64,000 nucleotides of DNA, from the NCBI GenBank assembly GCA_034437555.1, contig DAOTTQ010000018.1, positions 9,788 to 73,787 on the forward strand, in the 5' to 3' direction. The DNA comes from JANWYT01 sp034437555 (GTDB lineage: Bacteria > Chloroflexota > Anaerolineae > Aggregatilineales > Phototrophicaceae). Under the pieces are notes generated by a model. That model ran no database searches, was not told the DNA's origin, and saw only the letters and a program-made list of their open reading frames with translations. Both the position numbers and the translations under genes were made by a program. Position 1 is the first letter of the stretch; each line of letters starts with the position of its first letter. Positions 26,334 through 34,649 of the stretch are shown one piece after another.

Positions 26334-27305
26334 TTATTCAGACACCAAGTTAGCATCGTCCAGCGGTTGTAGGCTTTCTTCGTGGGCATCTAGCCAATGA
26401 ATTGCGCTCATGGATGCGCCCGTGCCTTGCCCCACGCTGGTGGCGACTTGTCGCCAAATTTCATCCTGAATTTCGCCTGCGGCAAACACGCCATCAACAT
26501 TGGTGCGATAGCGTTCATCAGTAATGATGTAGCCATTGTCGTTAAGAGCTACTTGGTCTTTGAAGAACGTGCTGTTGGGGTCGTGACCGATAAAGACGAA
26601 AATGCCCTGTGTGGGATAGATGCTTTCTTCTTCGGTTTTCAGGTTTTTAAGGCGCACACTATTCACAATACCATCTTCATTAAACAGCACTTCTTCTACG
26701 GCGGTGTCCCAAATGAAGTTCATCTTGGGGTTATCAAACGCCCGTTTTTGCAATTGCACGCCGGCACGTAGGGTATCGCGGCGGTGAATGACGGTGATTT
26801 TGGTGGCAAATCGGGTTAGGAAAACGCCTTCTTCAATGGCACTATCACCACCGCCTACAACCACCACTTCTTTTCCTCTAAAGAAGAAGCCATCGCAAGT
26901 GCCACAGTAGCTTACGCCCCTGCCAATGCCTTCAATTTCGCCGTTCACTTTCAGCTTGCGTGGGTCTGCGCCAATGGTAATCAGCACCGAATCAGCAAGA
27001 TAGGTTTCGCCTGCTGTTTTTACAGTAAAGGGTGTGCCTTGCGTAAAGTCTACGCTTTCCACCACATCATAAATGAACTCTGCGCCAAAGCCTTCGGCTT
27101 GGTCTTTCATCCGTTCAACCAGTTCGGGCCCACTGATGCCCCCCGGAAAGCCCGGATAATTTTCAATTTCATGGGTAATCGCAGCTTGCCCCCCCAGTTG
27201 CATCCCTGCAATGACAACAGGTTTTAGCTGTGCGCGTGCCGTATAAAGGGCAGCTGCCAGCCCTGCGGGTCCCGAACCAACGATAAGAACGCGAGTTTTT
27301 TGCAT
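26334..27305 (-). CDS. trxB: Thioredoxin reductase
   Basis: About 323 residues from ATG 27305 with AGGAG 10 bases upstream; a long in-frame extension to 27458 overlaps the preceding gene and is not used. It reduces thioredoxin with NADPH through FAD. Seen: FAD motif LIVGSGPAGLAAA, redox-active CGTC near residue 130 (CGTCDGFFF), NADPH motif VVVGGGDSAIEEG and the closing FAD motif DGVFAAGEI. Normal length. It is the last gene of an FHA, sigma, anti-sigma-like, trxB operon, 13 bases after the anti-sigma-like gene. Confidence 0.95.
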   Translation of the reverse strand: MQKTRVLIVGSGPAGLAAALYTARAQLKPVVIAGMQLGGQAAITHEIENYPGFPGGISGPELVERMKDQAEGFGAEFIYDVVESVDFTQGTPFTVKTAGETYLADSVLITIGADPRKLKVNGEIEGIGRGVSYCGTCDGFFFRGKEVVVVGGGDSAIEEGVFLTRFATKITVIHRRDTLRAGVQLQKRAFDNPKMNFIWDTAVEEVLFNEDGIVNSVRLKNLKTEEESIYPTQGIFVFIGHDPNSTFFKDQVALNDNGYIITDERYRTNVDGVFAAGEIQDEIWRQVATSVGQGTGASMSAIHWLDAHEESLQPLDDANLVSE

Positions 27306-27318
27306 GGCTTTGTTGCTC

Positions 27319-27585
27319 CTAATTGTCTTGGTTGAGAAAGGATTCCATTTTAAGAACGCTAACGAGGGCAATAAATTCCTCGCGACAATCGCGCCAATAG
27401 CGCATGTGATGTTCCAGCGCGGGCAATACGTCCCGTAGGCTTTCACCAGCAGCAACACGCTCGGCTAACCGTGAAATGCTCTCACAGTGTTCGTTGCAGT
27501 CCATCGACTCAATCTCTGAGTTTTCGGGACAATTGACAACAAAATCGAGTAATTCTTGTAATCGTTCTACGGTGTTATCGGACAT
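27319..27585 (-). CDS. Small Cys/His protein, candidate zinc-type anti-sigma factor
   Basis: 88 residues. MDCNEHCESISRLAERV followed later by EHHMRYWRDCREEF resembles the putative zinc-finger anti-sigma pattern CxxC... HxxxCxxC-(R)EE. Here the H-x3-C-x2-C core reads H-x3-W-x2-C, so one usual ligand is replaced by Trp and an N-terminal Cys pair may compensate. There is no membrane segment. It follows the ECF sigma gene by 64 bases and precedes trxB by 13. AAGGA lies 10 bases before ATG. The anti-sigma role is inferred from context and motif. Confidence 0.65.
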   Translation of the reverse strand: MSDNTVERLQELLDFVVNCPENSEIESMDCNEHCESISRLAERVAAGESLRDVLPALEHHMRYWRDCREEFIALVSVLKMESFLNQDN

Positions 27586-27649
27586 CGTTCTTTATTCCTT
27601 AAACTTCTACAGTGCTAGACGCACAGTGACGTTAGCGTCTTACTAGGGG

Positions 27650-28300
27650 TTAGCGTTCAAAGAGGCGCAAAAGGTAATCGGTGCTTAAGCCTTGTTCTTC
27701 AAGATACGTCTTTAGCTTACGGCGTGCATCATGAATCAGTTTATAGAGTGCGTTGCGGTTTGTACCTAGTTCTTCAGCCACCGTATCCATGGGAATATTG
27801 TTAAGTGCCACCGCTACCAATGCCTGATATTGCCGTTCTGTGAGGGCGTTTTTGAGGGCTTCATCCAGCACCTTAAACATATTTTCACGCTCGGCGGCAG
27901 TTTCGGGGTTAGGGGGTGCTTCGCCCATCAGGCTGGCACGCGCCGAAATAAAGTCGCCGTCTGCTGTTAATACATCAAGGCTAAAGTCCTTATAATGCGC
28001 CCGACGTAGCTCACTAATGGCAATGCGAATGGCAATTTTGTTTGCCCATGTGGTAAAACGGCTTTCGCCTCTAAAATAATCAAGATTATCAAGCACGCGC
28101 AACGTGGCATCTTGTGCCAAATCTTGCGCCATTTCTTCTAGTTCGGTTATTGCCAGTCCGCGCAAATCACTTCTTTCTTGGCTTAAATAGTAAAAAACGC
28201 TCCGTTGAAGGCGTTCTCTTAGTTCTTCTAGGGCTTGGCTTTGCATATCAGGGTTACGCAATTGCGAAACCCACTCTTCATTTGTACGGTCGGTGGTCAT
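27650..28300 (-). CDS. ECF-type RNA polymerase sigma factor
   Basis: 216 residues. The region 2 signature is seen in LAQDATLRVLDNLDYFRGESRFTTWANKIA with the usual SRFxTWxxxIA, and region 4 in LTERQYQALVAVALNNIPMDTVAEELGTNRNALYKLIHDARRKL, a helix-turn-helix. The linker is long (about 45 residues). ATG 28300 overlaps a TAA as TAATG, the end of a leader frame. The region around the start is present three times at exact 29-bp spacing. It probably directs a small regulon that may include its own operon. Confidence 0.93.
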   Translation of the reverse strand: MTTDRTNEEWVSQLRNPDMQSQALEELRERLQRSVFYYLSQERSDLRGLAITELEEMAQDLAQDATLRVLDNLDYFRGESRFTTWANKIAIRIAISELRRAHYKDFSLDVLTADGDFISARASLMGEAPPNPETAAERENMFKVLDEALKNALTERQYQALVAVALNNIPMDTVAEELGTNRNALYKLIHDARRKLKTYLEEQGLSTDYLLRLFER

Positions 28301-28332
28301 TATTGCGCCTTTATACGGTGGGTAGTCATCAT
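28300..28332 (-). CDS. Leader micro-frame 2 (10 codons)
   Basis: ATG 28332, with a second ATG at 28329, overlaps the stop of micro-frame 1 and reads MMTTHRIKAQ, then TAA at 28302-28300. That stop overlaps the sigma gene ATG as TAATG. It forms the last step of a start-stop chain between FHA and sigma genes. Translation is inferred. Confidence 0.5.
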   Translation of the reverse strand: MMTTHRIKAQ

Positions 28333-28358
28333 TGCGCTTTTGTACAGTCGGTGGTCAT
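28329..28358 (-). CDS. Leader micro-frame 1 (9 codons)
   Basis: ATG 28358 overlaps the FHA gene stop as TAATG and reads MTTDCTKAQ then TGA at 28331-28329. The peptide repeats the sigma factor's own first residues (MTTD). It probably arose by tandem duplication. It may relay ribosomes from the FHA gene towards the sigma gene by termination-reinitiation. Translation is inferred. Confidence 0.5.
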   Translation of the reverse strand: MTTDCTKAQ

Positions 28359-28858
28359 TATTGCCCCTTAAACGATGCCCTAAGCACAAAATGCCCCAGC
28401 CGAATGTCGTCTCCATCGCGCAGAATACGGGGTTGATTGGCAACCAAGCGTTGACCATTTAAGTAAGTGCCGTTAGCACTGGCTAAATCAATAATGTGCA
28501 ATGCCCCATCACGGCGCACAATCGAGGCGTGCTTACGCGAGACACCCTTTTCTAAACCTTCAAGGTCTTCAAGGTCAACACCGGGCTTGTCTTTAACATC
28601 ATTATGACGGCGACCAATGATGACTTCTGTGAGTGTTGCTGCATCAAAAGAAAATCTTTCGCCACCTTCTACCACTTGTAACGTCAAAGAACCGTTAAAG
28701 CGTGCCGAACCCCAGCGTGGAACACCTTCTTCAAAGTCGGTGTTACCAAGCGCGCGCGTAGCTTGTTCTTTGGTTAAATCAACGAGAGGTGTTTCACACT
28801 TAATGCAAATGAGTTCCCCATCGCGGTTTTGATGTTGGCAACTTGGACAAATAATCAC
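28358..28858 (-). CDS. FHA-domain protein with N-terminal zinc ribbon
   Basis: 166 residues, GTG start at 28858 with GGAG 8 bases upstream. Residues 4-22 form a zinc ribbon (CPSCQ...CIKC). Residues 75-160 are a forkhead-associated domain with VIIGRRHND, GVSRKHASIVRR, DLASANGTYLNG and LRDGDDIRLG, the phospho-Thr binding residues. It should read Ser/Thr phosphorylation, though no kinase is encoded nearby. It is first in the sigma/anti-sigma/trxB operon, and its stop overlaps a start codon of the repeat chain. Confidence 0.9.
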   Translation of the reverse strand: MIICPSCQHQNRDGELICIKCETPLVDLTKEQATRALGNTDFEEGVPRWGSARFNGSLTLQVVEGGERFSFDAATLTEVIIGRRHNDVKDKPGVDLEDLEGLEKGVSRKHASIVRRDGALHIIDLASANGTYLNGQRLVANQPRILRDGDDIRLGHFVLRASFKGQ

Positions 28859-28962
28859 TTTTTGGTCTCCAGAAATTGATAACCCTATACTTGCATATTC
28901 TAAACTGTATTTGCCACTACCGCAATCACTTATTAGTTCTTATAGTTCTCAAACAAGGGTTG

Positions 28963-28971
28963 TGTTATAAT
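28963..28971 (+). promoter_or_regulatory. Extended -10 promoter of ftsH
   Basis: TGT-TATAAT, a perfect TGN extended -10 with a consensus hexamer at 28966-28971, 35 bases before the ftsH ATG. No strong -35 is visible, which fits the extended -10 class. Confidence 0.65.
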
Positions 28972-29006
28972 CGCGATGCGAAAGTGTCGCTAACTCTGGA
29001 GTCGTT

Positions 29007-30905
29007 ATGAATCAATCACAACCCCCCAAAAGCCCACCCGAAAAGGAACCCAAAGAGGGGATGCCACAACCCTCACCGTTCAATAACCCTAATGCACAAC
29101 GCATCACGGCGATATTGGCATTTTTGGTGTTGGCTTTCTTCTTATTTATGTTGTTTAACCGTCCCCCCACTAGCAGTAACGCCATTTCCTTAAACCAGCT
29201 TGCCAATGAAGTCGCCGCTGGGCGTGTGGCAAGAGTGATAGAACGTGGTGGCGAGGAATTGTTCATTGAATACGTTAATGGTGGCACAGCCCAAAGCTAT
29301 AAATCCGCTTCACTCGACCTCATCGAAACACTAGGGTATCGTAGTGTGCGCGATGTCCCCTTTGAATTTGTTCAACAAGCAGGCGATAACAGCCAAGCCT
29401 TCCTATTGCAAATTTTGATTGGCATCGTGCCGATTGTCATCATTGTGTGGTTCTTGTGGCGCATGATGCGCTCTGTACGCGGTAGCCAAGACCAAGCCAT
29501 GAGCTTTGGTCGCAGTCGCGCTCGCGTTAGTCGTGATATGGAACGCCCCCAAGTGACGTTTGAAGACGTGGCAGGCGCAGACGAAGCCAAAGAAGAACTG
29601 AAAGAAATTGTCGAGTTCTTAAAAGAGCCCGAAAAATTTATCCGTTTGGGTGCGCGTGTGCCAAAAGGCGTACTGATGGTGGGACCCCCCGGTACAGGTA
29701 AAACCCTTATGGCGCGTGCGGTAGCAGGCGAAGCAGGCGTACCCTTCTTTAGCATTAGCGGTAGCGAATTTGTAGAGATGTTTGTGGGTGTAGGCGCAAG
29801 CCGCGTGCGTGATTTGTTTGAACGCGCCAAAGCAGAAGCCCCTGCCATCATCTTTGTCGATGAAATTGATGCTGTCGGCAGACAACGTGGCGCAGGCTTA
29901 GGCGGTGGACACGATGAACGCGAACAAACCCTTAACCAAATTTTGGTTGAGATGGACGGCTTCGAGAACGATACCAACGTGATTGTTGTTGCTGCCACCA
30001 ACCGCCCCGACATTCTAGATGCTGCGCTCTTGCGCCCAGGACGTTTTGACCGCAAGGTCATCATGGACAACCCCGACGTAAAGGGACGGCAAGACATCCT
30101 GATTGTTCACTCTAAAGGCAAGCCCATTGCCCCCGATGTTGACCTAGAAGCCGTTGCAAAAATTACCGCAGGCTTTAGTGGTGCAGACCTAGAAAACTTG
30201 GTTAACGAAGCAGCTATTTTGGCAGCACGTCGCAACAAAAAGCACATCACAATGAGCGAAATGCAAGAAAGCATGGAGCGCGTAGTGATGGGGCCCGAGC
30301 GCAGAAGCCGTGTCATTAGCCCCGAAGAAAAGCAAAAAATCGCCTATCACGAAGCAGGTCACGCCATTCTGTTCCACGTGCTAGAGCATACAAACCCCGT
30401 TCACAAAATTACCATTGTCTCACGGGGCAATGCGGGCGGTTATGTGATGCCCTTACCTTCTACGGATACGATGTTGCGCTCTAAAGAGGAATTTTTAGAC
30501 GATATTACTGCTGCGATGGGCGGGCGAGCCGCCGAAGAGATTATCTACAATCAGCTGACCACAGGCGCAGTAAGTGACCTAAAGCAAGCCACACGCATGG
30601 CACGCATGATGGTAACGCAATTTGGCATGAGCGATAAGCTGGGACCGCGCTCTTATGGCGGTAGCTCCGGTCCCATTTTCTTGGGACGAGAGATGGGCGA
30701 ATCACGCGATTATAGCGAACACTACGCCGAAGCCATTGATGACGAAGTGCGAAGCATCCTACAAGGGGCTTATGACCGCGCCCGTACCATTTTGACACAA
30801 TACAAAGAAAAGATGGAACATCTGGTAGGCATTTTGATGGAACGCGAAACGCTTGATAGCACCGAATTTGTTGCCGTCATGCAGGGCGGAACAGACATCG
30901 CCTAA
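29007..30905 (+). CDS. ftsH: ATP-dependent membrane zinc metalloprotease FtsH
   Basis: 632 residues. It degrades misfolded and regulatory membrane or cytosolic proteins. A Pro-rich N-terminus leads to membrane helix 1 (about 31-50), an extracytoplasmic domain and helix 2 (about 131-150). The AAA domain follows with Walker A GPPGTGKT near 226, Walker B IIFVDEIDAVG and the second region of homology ATNRPDILDAALLRPGRFDR. The zinc site HEAGH is near 448 with the third ligand in TGAVSDLKQAT. Full length and intact. Single gene with its own promoter and terminator. Confidence 0.97.
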   Translation: MNQSQPPKSPPEKEPKEGMPQPSPFNNPNAQRITAILAFLVLAFFLFMLFNRPPTSSNAISLNQLANEVAAGRVARVIERGGEELFIEYVNGGTAQSYKSASLDLIETLGYRSVRDVPFEFVQQAGDNSQAFLLQILIGIVPIVIIVWFLWRMMRSVRGSQDQAMSFGRSRARVSRDMERPQVTFEDVAGADEAKEELKEIVEFLKEPEKFIRLGARVPKGVLMVGPPGTGKTLMARAVAGEAGVPFFSISGSEFVEMFVGVGASRVRDLFERAKAEAPAIIFVDEIDAVGRQRGAGLGGGHDEREQTLNQILVEMDGFENDTNVIVVAATNRPDILDAALLRPGRFDRKVIMDNPDVKGRQDILIVHSKGKPIAPDVDLEAVAKITAGFSGADLENLVNEAAILAARRNKKHITMSEMQESMERVVMGPERRSRVISPEEKQKIAYHEAGHAILFHVLEHTNPVHKITIVSRGNAGGYVMPLPSTDTMLRSKEEFLDDITAAMGGRAAEEIIYNQLTTGAVSDLKQATRMARMMVTQFGMSDKLGPRSYGGSSGPIFLGREMGESRDYSEHYAEAIDDEVRSILQGAYDRARTILTQYKEKMEHLVGILMERETLDSTEFVAVMQGGTDIA

Positions 30906-30932
30906 GCCCCATCATCTTTTATAGACACGCAT

Positions 30933-30970
30933 AAAAAAGGGACAATTCATCGTGATGAGTTGTCCCTTTT
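30933..30970 (+). terminator. Terminator between ftsH and the convergent S9 peptidase gene
   Basis: AAAAGGGACAATTCATC / GATGAGTTGTCCCTTTT, a long stem with a very short loop. It has A-rich and T-rich flanks, so it can act in both directions. Confidence 0.85.
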
Positions 30971-31006
30971 GCTTTTGTGCAGGTGATGACCTTTAGGGCT
31001 TAATCA

Positions 31007-32980
31007 CTAATCGGCTTTGATAAACTTGTTCCACCATTCCACCATTTCTTGAATACGGCGGATGCGATGGGTGGGTTCACCGCTTCGGCTAAGTTCGTGT
31101 CCTTCTCTTGGAAAGCGCACAAACCGCACTGTTTTTCCCATACGGTGTAAGTGCGTGAATAATTGCTCGCCTTGTTCAATGGGAACACGGAAATCATTTT
31201 CACTGTGAATAATGAGTAAGGGTGTGTTCATGTTTTTAGCATACGCTAAAGGTGAACGTTCCCACAAAAACGCGGGGTCTTCATAAGGGGCAACGCCAAA
31301 TTCGCTCTTAGCAAACGTGGGAATATCGGTTGTGCCATAAAAACTCGCCACGTTGTACACGCCACGTTGCGTTACTGCGCTCTTGAATACGTCCGTATGG
31401 GCAATTATCCACGCCACCATATAACCGCCGTAGCTTCCGCCTGTAATTGCCAGCCGTTCTTTATCGGCGATGCCTTGCTCAATGAGGGTATTTACGCCTG
31501 CCATGATGTCTGCCATAGCAATATTACCCCATTGATTGCCCAACGCCTTAATAAATGCGTCACCGTAGCCTTCGCTACCGCGTGGGTTGCAATAGAACAC
31601 CACATAGCCCTGTGCCGCGTGCGTTTGCCATTCGTGCCACATGCCGCGCTCGTGATGACTCCACATGACGTGGGGACCCCCATGAATGTTGACGGCAAGC
31701 GGATAGGTTTTTGCTTCGTCATAGTCGGGGGGCAGGATGTACCACCCCTGTATTGCCACGCCTTCTTCATGGGTATAGCGCAGTTCATGGGTGGGTTGTA
31801 CTTGTACTTCGTCTAGGAAGGCGCGGTTGATGTCGGTTAGGCGCGTTAGGCTTGCCTGATTAGCGTGCGAATAGAACAGGTTACTGGGGTTTTCGCTGTG
31901 TGATGCGGTAACCGCAATACTGCCGTCTTTCCCTGCGCTAATACCCGTAATAAACAAATCGGGGGCAATCAGCAGGTGTGCGCCGTCAAAGTCGGGGTGT
32001 GCCTGATAAATATGGCAGCGACCTTCGGTTTGGGCAACCATCAGCACCGCGCCCTCGCTCGTCCACGCATGAGGGGCAATTACGCGGTCAATGCTGGCGT
32101 TTAGCACGCGCTCTTTGCCTGTTTTGATGTGACACGCCACCAGTTGAAACAGTGAAATCGCATCCGTACCGCTACGACGATTCATGGTGAGCCATTCGCC
32201 ATTGGGTGAAATTCCCAAGTCCATTAGCGTGTATTCATCGTCCAGCAGGCGCGTTTCTGTGCCGCTTACAAGGTCAATCTCAAACACGCTTCCCCTACGC
32301 CAATACTCATCACCGCCTACTTCGGCAATGCGTGTGCTATATAGGCGGTTGCCATCAGGTGACCACACAGGCGCGGTATAGTGTGCGTCTATGTGGGTGA
32401 CGCGCTTTGCCACTTGGTCAGCAATGCGTACTGTGTAAATTTGCGAATAGCGGTTGTCCAAGTAGTTTACGCCCTCACGATAAGGAATGTGCGTAATAAC
32501 CATAGGGTCAAAGAAGGCGTTGCGTTCTTCTGGGGTGGCGCGTTTGGCTGTGCCTGCGTCCTCTTGGGTACGTTCTTCGGCATTCATTTTGCCCAAAAAC
32601 GCAATCAACGCGCCATCTGCCGACCATGAAGGCTGGCTAACGCCGTTGATATGGGTGGTGATGGGGTAGGCTTCGCCACCGCGTCCACTCATAGGGAGCA
32701 AGAAAAGCTGTGGAAAACCAGAACGCCCCGATACAAACGCCAACGCATCGCCCTTAGGCGACCAACGCGGCTGACTGTCTTTATTGCCCCGTGTTAGCTG
32801 AAGGGGGGATTGTTTACCTTCAATGTCTATCAGCCAAATGTTGGTGGTGTAGTTGTTTTCTGTGGCGTTGGGTTGGGACTGTAGATACGCCACATAACGC
32901 CCATCGGGGCTAAGCTGTGGGTCTTCTAAATGCTTGATTTGGAGCAAGTCTTGGGTAGTGATTAGGCGTTTTTCGCCCAT
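31007..32980 (-). CDS. S9 family prolyl oligopeptidase / acylaminoacyl peptidase
   Basis: 657 residues. The N-terminal part (about 10-390) is a beta-propeller of TolB/WD-like blades (QLSPDGRYVAYL, PRWSPKGDALAFVSG, PVWSPDGNRLY). The C-terminal alpha/beta hydrolase carries GGSYGGY with nucleophile Ser near 515, the Asp in HSENDFRVP and the His in PREGHELS. It cleaves short peptides, probably in the cytoplasm since no signal peptide is seen. The minus-strand promoter TATAAT (33015-33020) lies about 35 bases upstream. Confidence 0.93.
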   Translation of the reverse strand: MGEKRLITTQDLLQIKHLEDPQLSPDGRYVAYLQSQPNATENNYTTNIWLIDIEGKQSPLQLTRGNKDSQPRWSPKGDALAFVSGRSGFPQLFLLPMSGRGGEAYPITTHINGVSQPSWSADGALIAFLGKMNAEERTQEDAGTAKRATPEERNAFFDPMVITHIPYREGVNYLDNRYSQIYTVRIADQVAKRVTHIDAHYTAPVWSPDGNRLYSTRIAEVGGDEYWRRGSVFEIDLVSGTETRLLDDEYTLMDLGISPNGEWLTMNRRSGTDAISLFQLVACHIKTGKERVLNASIDRVIAPHAWTSEGAVLMVAQTEGRCHIYQAHPDFDGAHLLIAPDLFITGISAGKDGSIAVTASHSENPSNLFYSHANQASLTRLTDINRAFLDEVQVQPTHELRYTHEEGVAIQGWYILPPDYDEAKTYPLAVNIHGGPHVMWSHHERGMWHEWQTHAAQGYVVFYCNPRGSEGYGDAFIKALGNQWGNIAMADIMAGVNTLIEQGIADKERLAITGGSYGGYMVAWIIAHTDVFKSAVTQRGVYNVASFYGTTDIPTFAKSEFGVAPYEDPAFLWERSPLAYAKNMNTPLLIIHSENDFRVPIEQGEQLFTHLHRMGKTVRFVRFPREGHELSRSGEPTHRIRRIQEMVEWWNKFIKAD

Positions 32981-33014
32981 AATGTCTAGTCCTTAGGTAA
33001 TTTCGGTACGCTGT

Positions 33015-33058
33015 ATTATAGCGGTTTTCATCGCAATACCCTATAACCGTTGTATAAT
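33015..33058. promoter_or_regulatory. Divergent -10 elements for the S9 peptidase and PH-domain genes
   Basis: A minus-strand TATAAT (33015-33020) faces the peptidase gene. A plus-strand TATAAT (33053-33058) faces the PH-domain gene. Their upstream regions overlap, so the two genes may be co-regulated. No clear -35 hexamers. Confidence 0.5.
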
Positions 33059-33130
33059 AACCCGTAGTAACCCAACACAAACAAAAAGACAAACCCGAAG
33101 AATAAAGAATAGGAAGAAGAACAGCATCCT

Positions 33131-34648
33131 ATGGCACAAAGACAAGTACAGCAGGTCTTTAGAACACAACGCCCCAATGAAAACGTCTTGTTGATTACCC
33201 GCCGTCATTGGTGGGCATGGGTGCGCTGGCTTTTCTTGCCCATTGTTGCCGTCGTGGGCTTATGGATTTTAGCAGGGGCTGTCCCAGTATTGGCGGGCGT
33301 TTTGGTATTTGTATCGTTGATATTTTTTGTGGCTTGCACGCTGTATCTGTATTTAGAGTGGGCAAATGACAGCATCATCATCACCGACCAGCGCATTGTC
33401 AGAATTACACAAAGCATTCTGGGGTTTAGCCAGCGTGTTAGTGATATTAACATTGCCAGTATTCAAGAAATTAACGCCGAGATTCCGCCGTTTAACCCTT
33501 TTGCGTGGATGTTTAACTATGGCTATATTGAGCTAAGAACGGCTGGAGAAGCAGGCAACATCTCCTTACAAATGATACCCGACCCCGAAGGCGTGCAAGA
33601 CCTCATCCTAGACGACTTTCGTAACCTAAAAGATTCACGCCAGCAACAACACCAAAACAACACAGAACGCGATGTGCAACAATGGATACAAGGGGGAAAC
33701 ACGCCCCAGCCGTTTCAGCCCTTAAACCCACCTTCGGTGACCAGCTTGTCCCGTTTAGAAACACCGCCATTTTCGCCCTTCACCAGCCATTTCACGCTTA
33801 AAGATGGCAGTACCGTCTTTAGGAAGCACTGGTTTGTGTGGTTTCAGGGGGTGTTTGTGCCTCTTTTAGTCATTCTTGGCACAGTGATAGGCTTCTTTGC
33901 GTCACTTGCGCTGGGCGTGGGAGGCTTGGGGAGTGTGGTTTCTTTGGGCGTGTTTATCATTGCGGGCGCGTGGTTTTACTGGGCAGATTGGGACTGGCGG
34001 CACGATTATATGATGGTTTCACACGCCACGCTGACCATTGTCCACCAACGCCCGCTTTGGCTACAAAACGAAAAAGACCAAGTGCTAATGAAGCAAATTG
34101 ATAACGTTGTGGCAGAAACCAGTGGCTTTTGGAACAGAATTTGGGGCAAGGGAAGCGTGCAAATTGCCCTCATTGGCAGCAACACTTATAAAGAATTTAG
34201 AGATGTACAAGACGCGCTCTTTGTCCAAAGCGAAATTATGCGTCGTCAGGGCATTGCAAAAAATCAGCAAACCCAAGACCTAGTGCAAAACCAACGGCAA
34301 ATGATGGGCGATTACATGACGACGTATCATCAAATGACAGGCGCACCTAACACGGCACAACAGCCTCCACAATACGAGCCTGCCCGACCCTTTGCTTCGT
34401 CATCACAGGATGCACAGCGTCCGCCGATTGTGCCACAATCACGCCCCAACCTGTCACAAGGGCGACCCTATTCGCCCCCCGTACAGCCGCGCCCACAAGG
34501 GCAACAGCCCCAACCGTCACCTTTTGGCACGCGCCCACAGGGGCAACCGCAACAGCCCCCTCAGCAACCGCCATTTGGCGCACGCCCCCAAACAGGGCAA
34601 GCCCCACCCCTTAGCACGCGCCCCATTCGCCCATCAAACAAGCGATAG
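33131..34648 (+). CDS. Membrane protein with two bacterial PH-like units and a Pro/Gln-rich tail
   Basis: 505 residues. Two similar units each hold a pair of membrane helices followed by a PH-like beta domain: helices 35-80 then ANDSIIITDQRIVRITQ..., and helices 235-290 then HDYMMVSHATLTIVHQ.... The second repeats the order of the first. From about residue 385 the protein is low-complexity, rich in Pro, Gln and Arg. The PH-like domains resemble YdbS/YdbT-type proteins of unknown role. The tail ends one base before the convergent trmD stop. Confidence 0.8.
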   Translation: MAQRQVQQVFRTQRPNENVLLITRRHWWAWVRWLFLPIVAVVGLWILAGAVPVLAGVLVFVSLIFFVACTLYLYLEWANDSIIITDQRIVRITQSILGFSQRVSDINIASIQEINAEIPPFNPFAWMFNYGYIELRTAGEAGNISLQMIPDPEGVQDLILDDFRNLKDSRQQQHQNNTERDVQQWIQGGNTPQPFQPLNPPSVTSLSRLETPPFSPFTSHFTLKDGSTVFRKHWFVWFQGVFVPLLVILGTVIGFFASLALGVGGLGSVVSLGVFIIAGAWFYWADWDWRHDYMMVSHATLTIVHQRPLWLQNEKDQVLMKQIDNVVAETSGFWNRIWGKGSVQIALIGSNTYKEFRDVQDALFVQSEIMRRQGIAKNQQTQDLVQNQRQMMGDYMTTYHQMTGAPNTAQQPPQYEPARPFASSSQDAQRPPIVPQSRPNLSQGRPYSPPVQPRPQGQQPQPSPFGTRPQGQPQQPPQQPPFGARPQTGQAPPLSTRPIRPSNKR

Positions 34649-34649
34649 G

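Larger units (their letters stand above)
28281..28367 (-). repeat. Three tandem 29-bp copies of the sigma gene start region
   Basis: Units begin at exactly 28281, 28310 and 28339. By eye, units 1 and 3 match at 27 of 29 positions, and units 1 and 2 at 24 of 29. Each carries, on the minus strand, the stop-start block CAA-TAA/TGA-ATG and the codons after it. Because 29 is not a multiple of 3, each copy changes frame. Confidence 0.92.

Noticed and set aside
28281..28367. CRISPR-like repeats
   Set aside because: The 29-bp units are directly abutting with no spacers, and no cas gene is near. They are a tandem duplication of a start region.
29372..30097. 241-codon minus-strand frame antisense to ftsH
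   Set aside because: It lies wholly inside ftsH, has no Shine-Dalgarno site and the composition of a shadow frame (Ser/Arg/Pro/Thr-rich).
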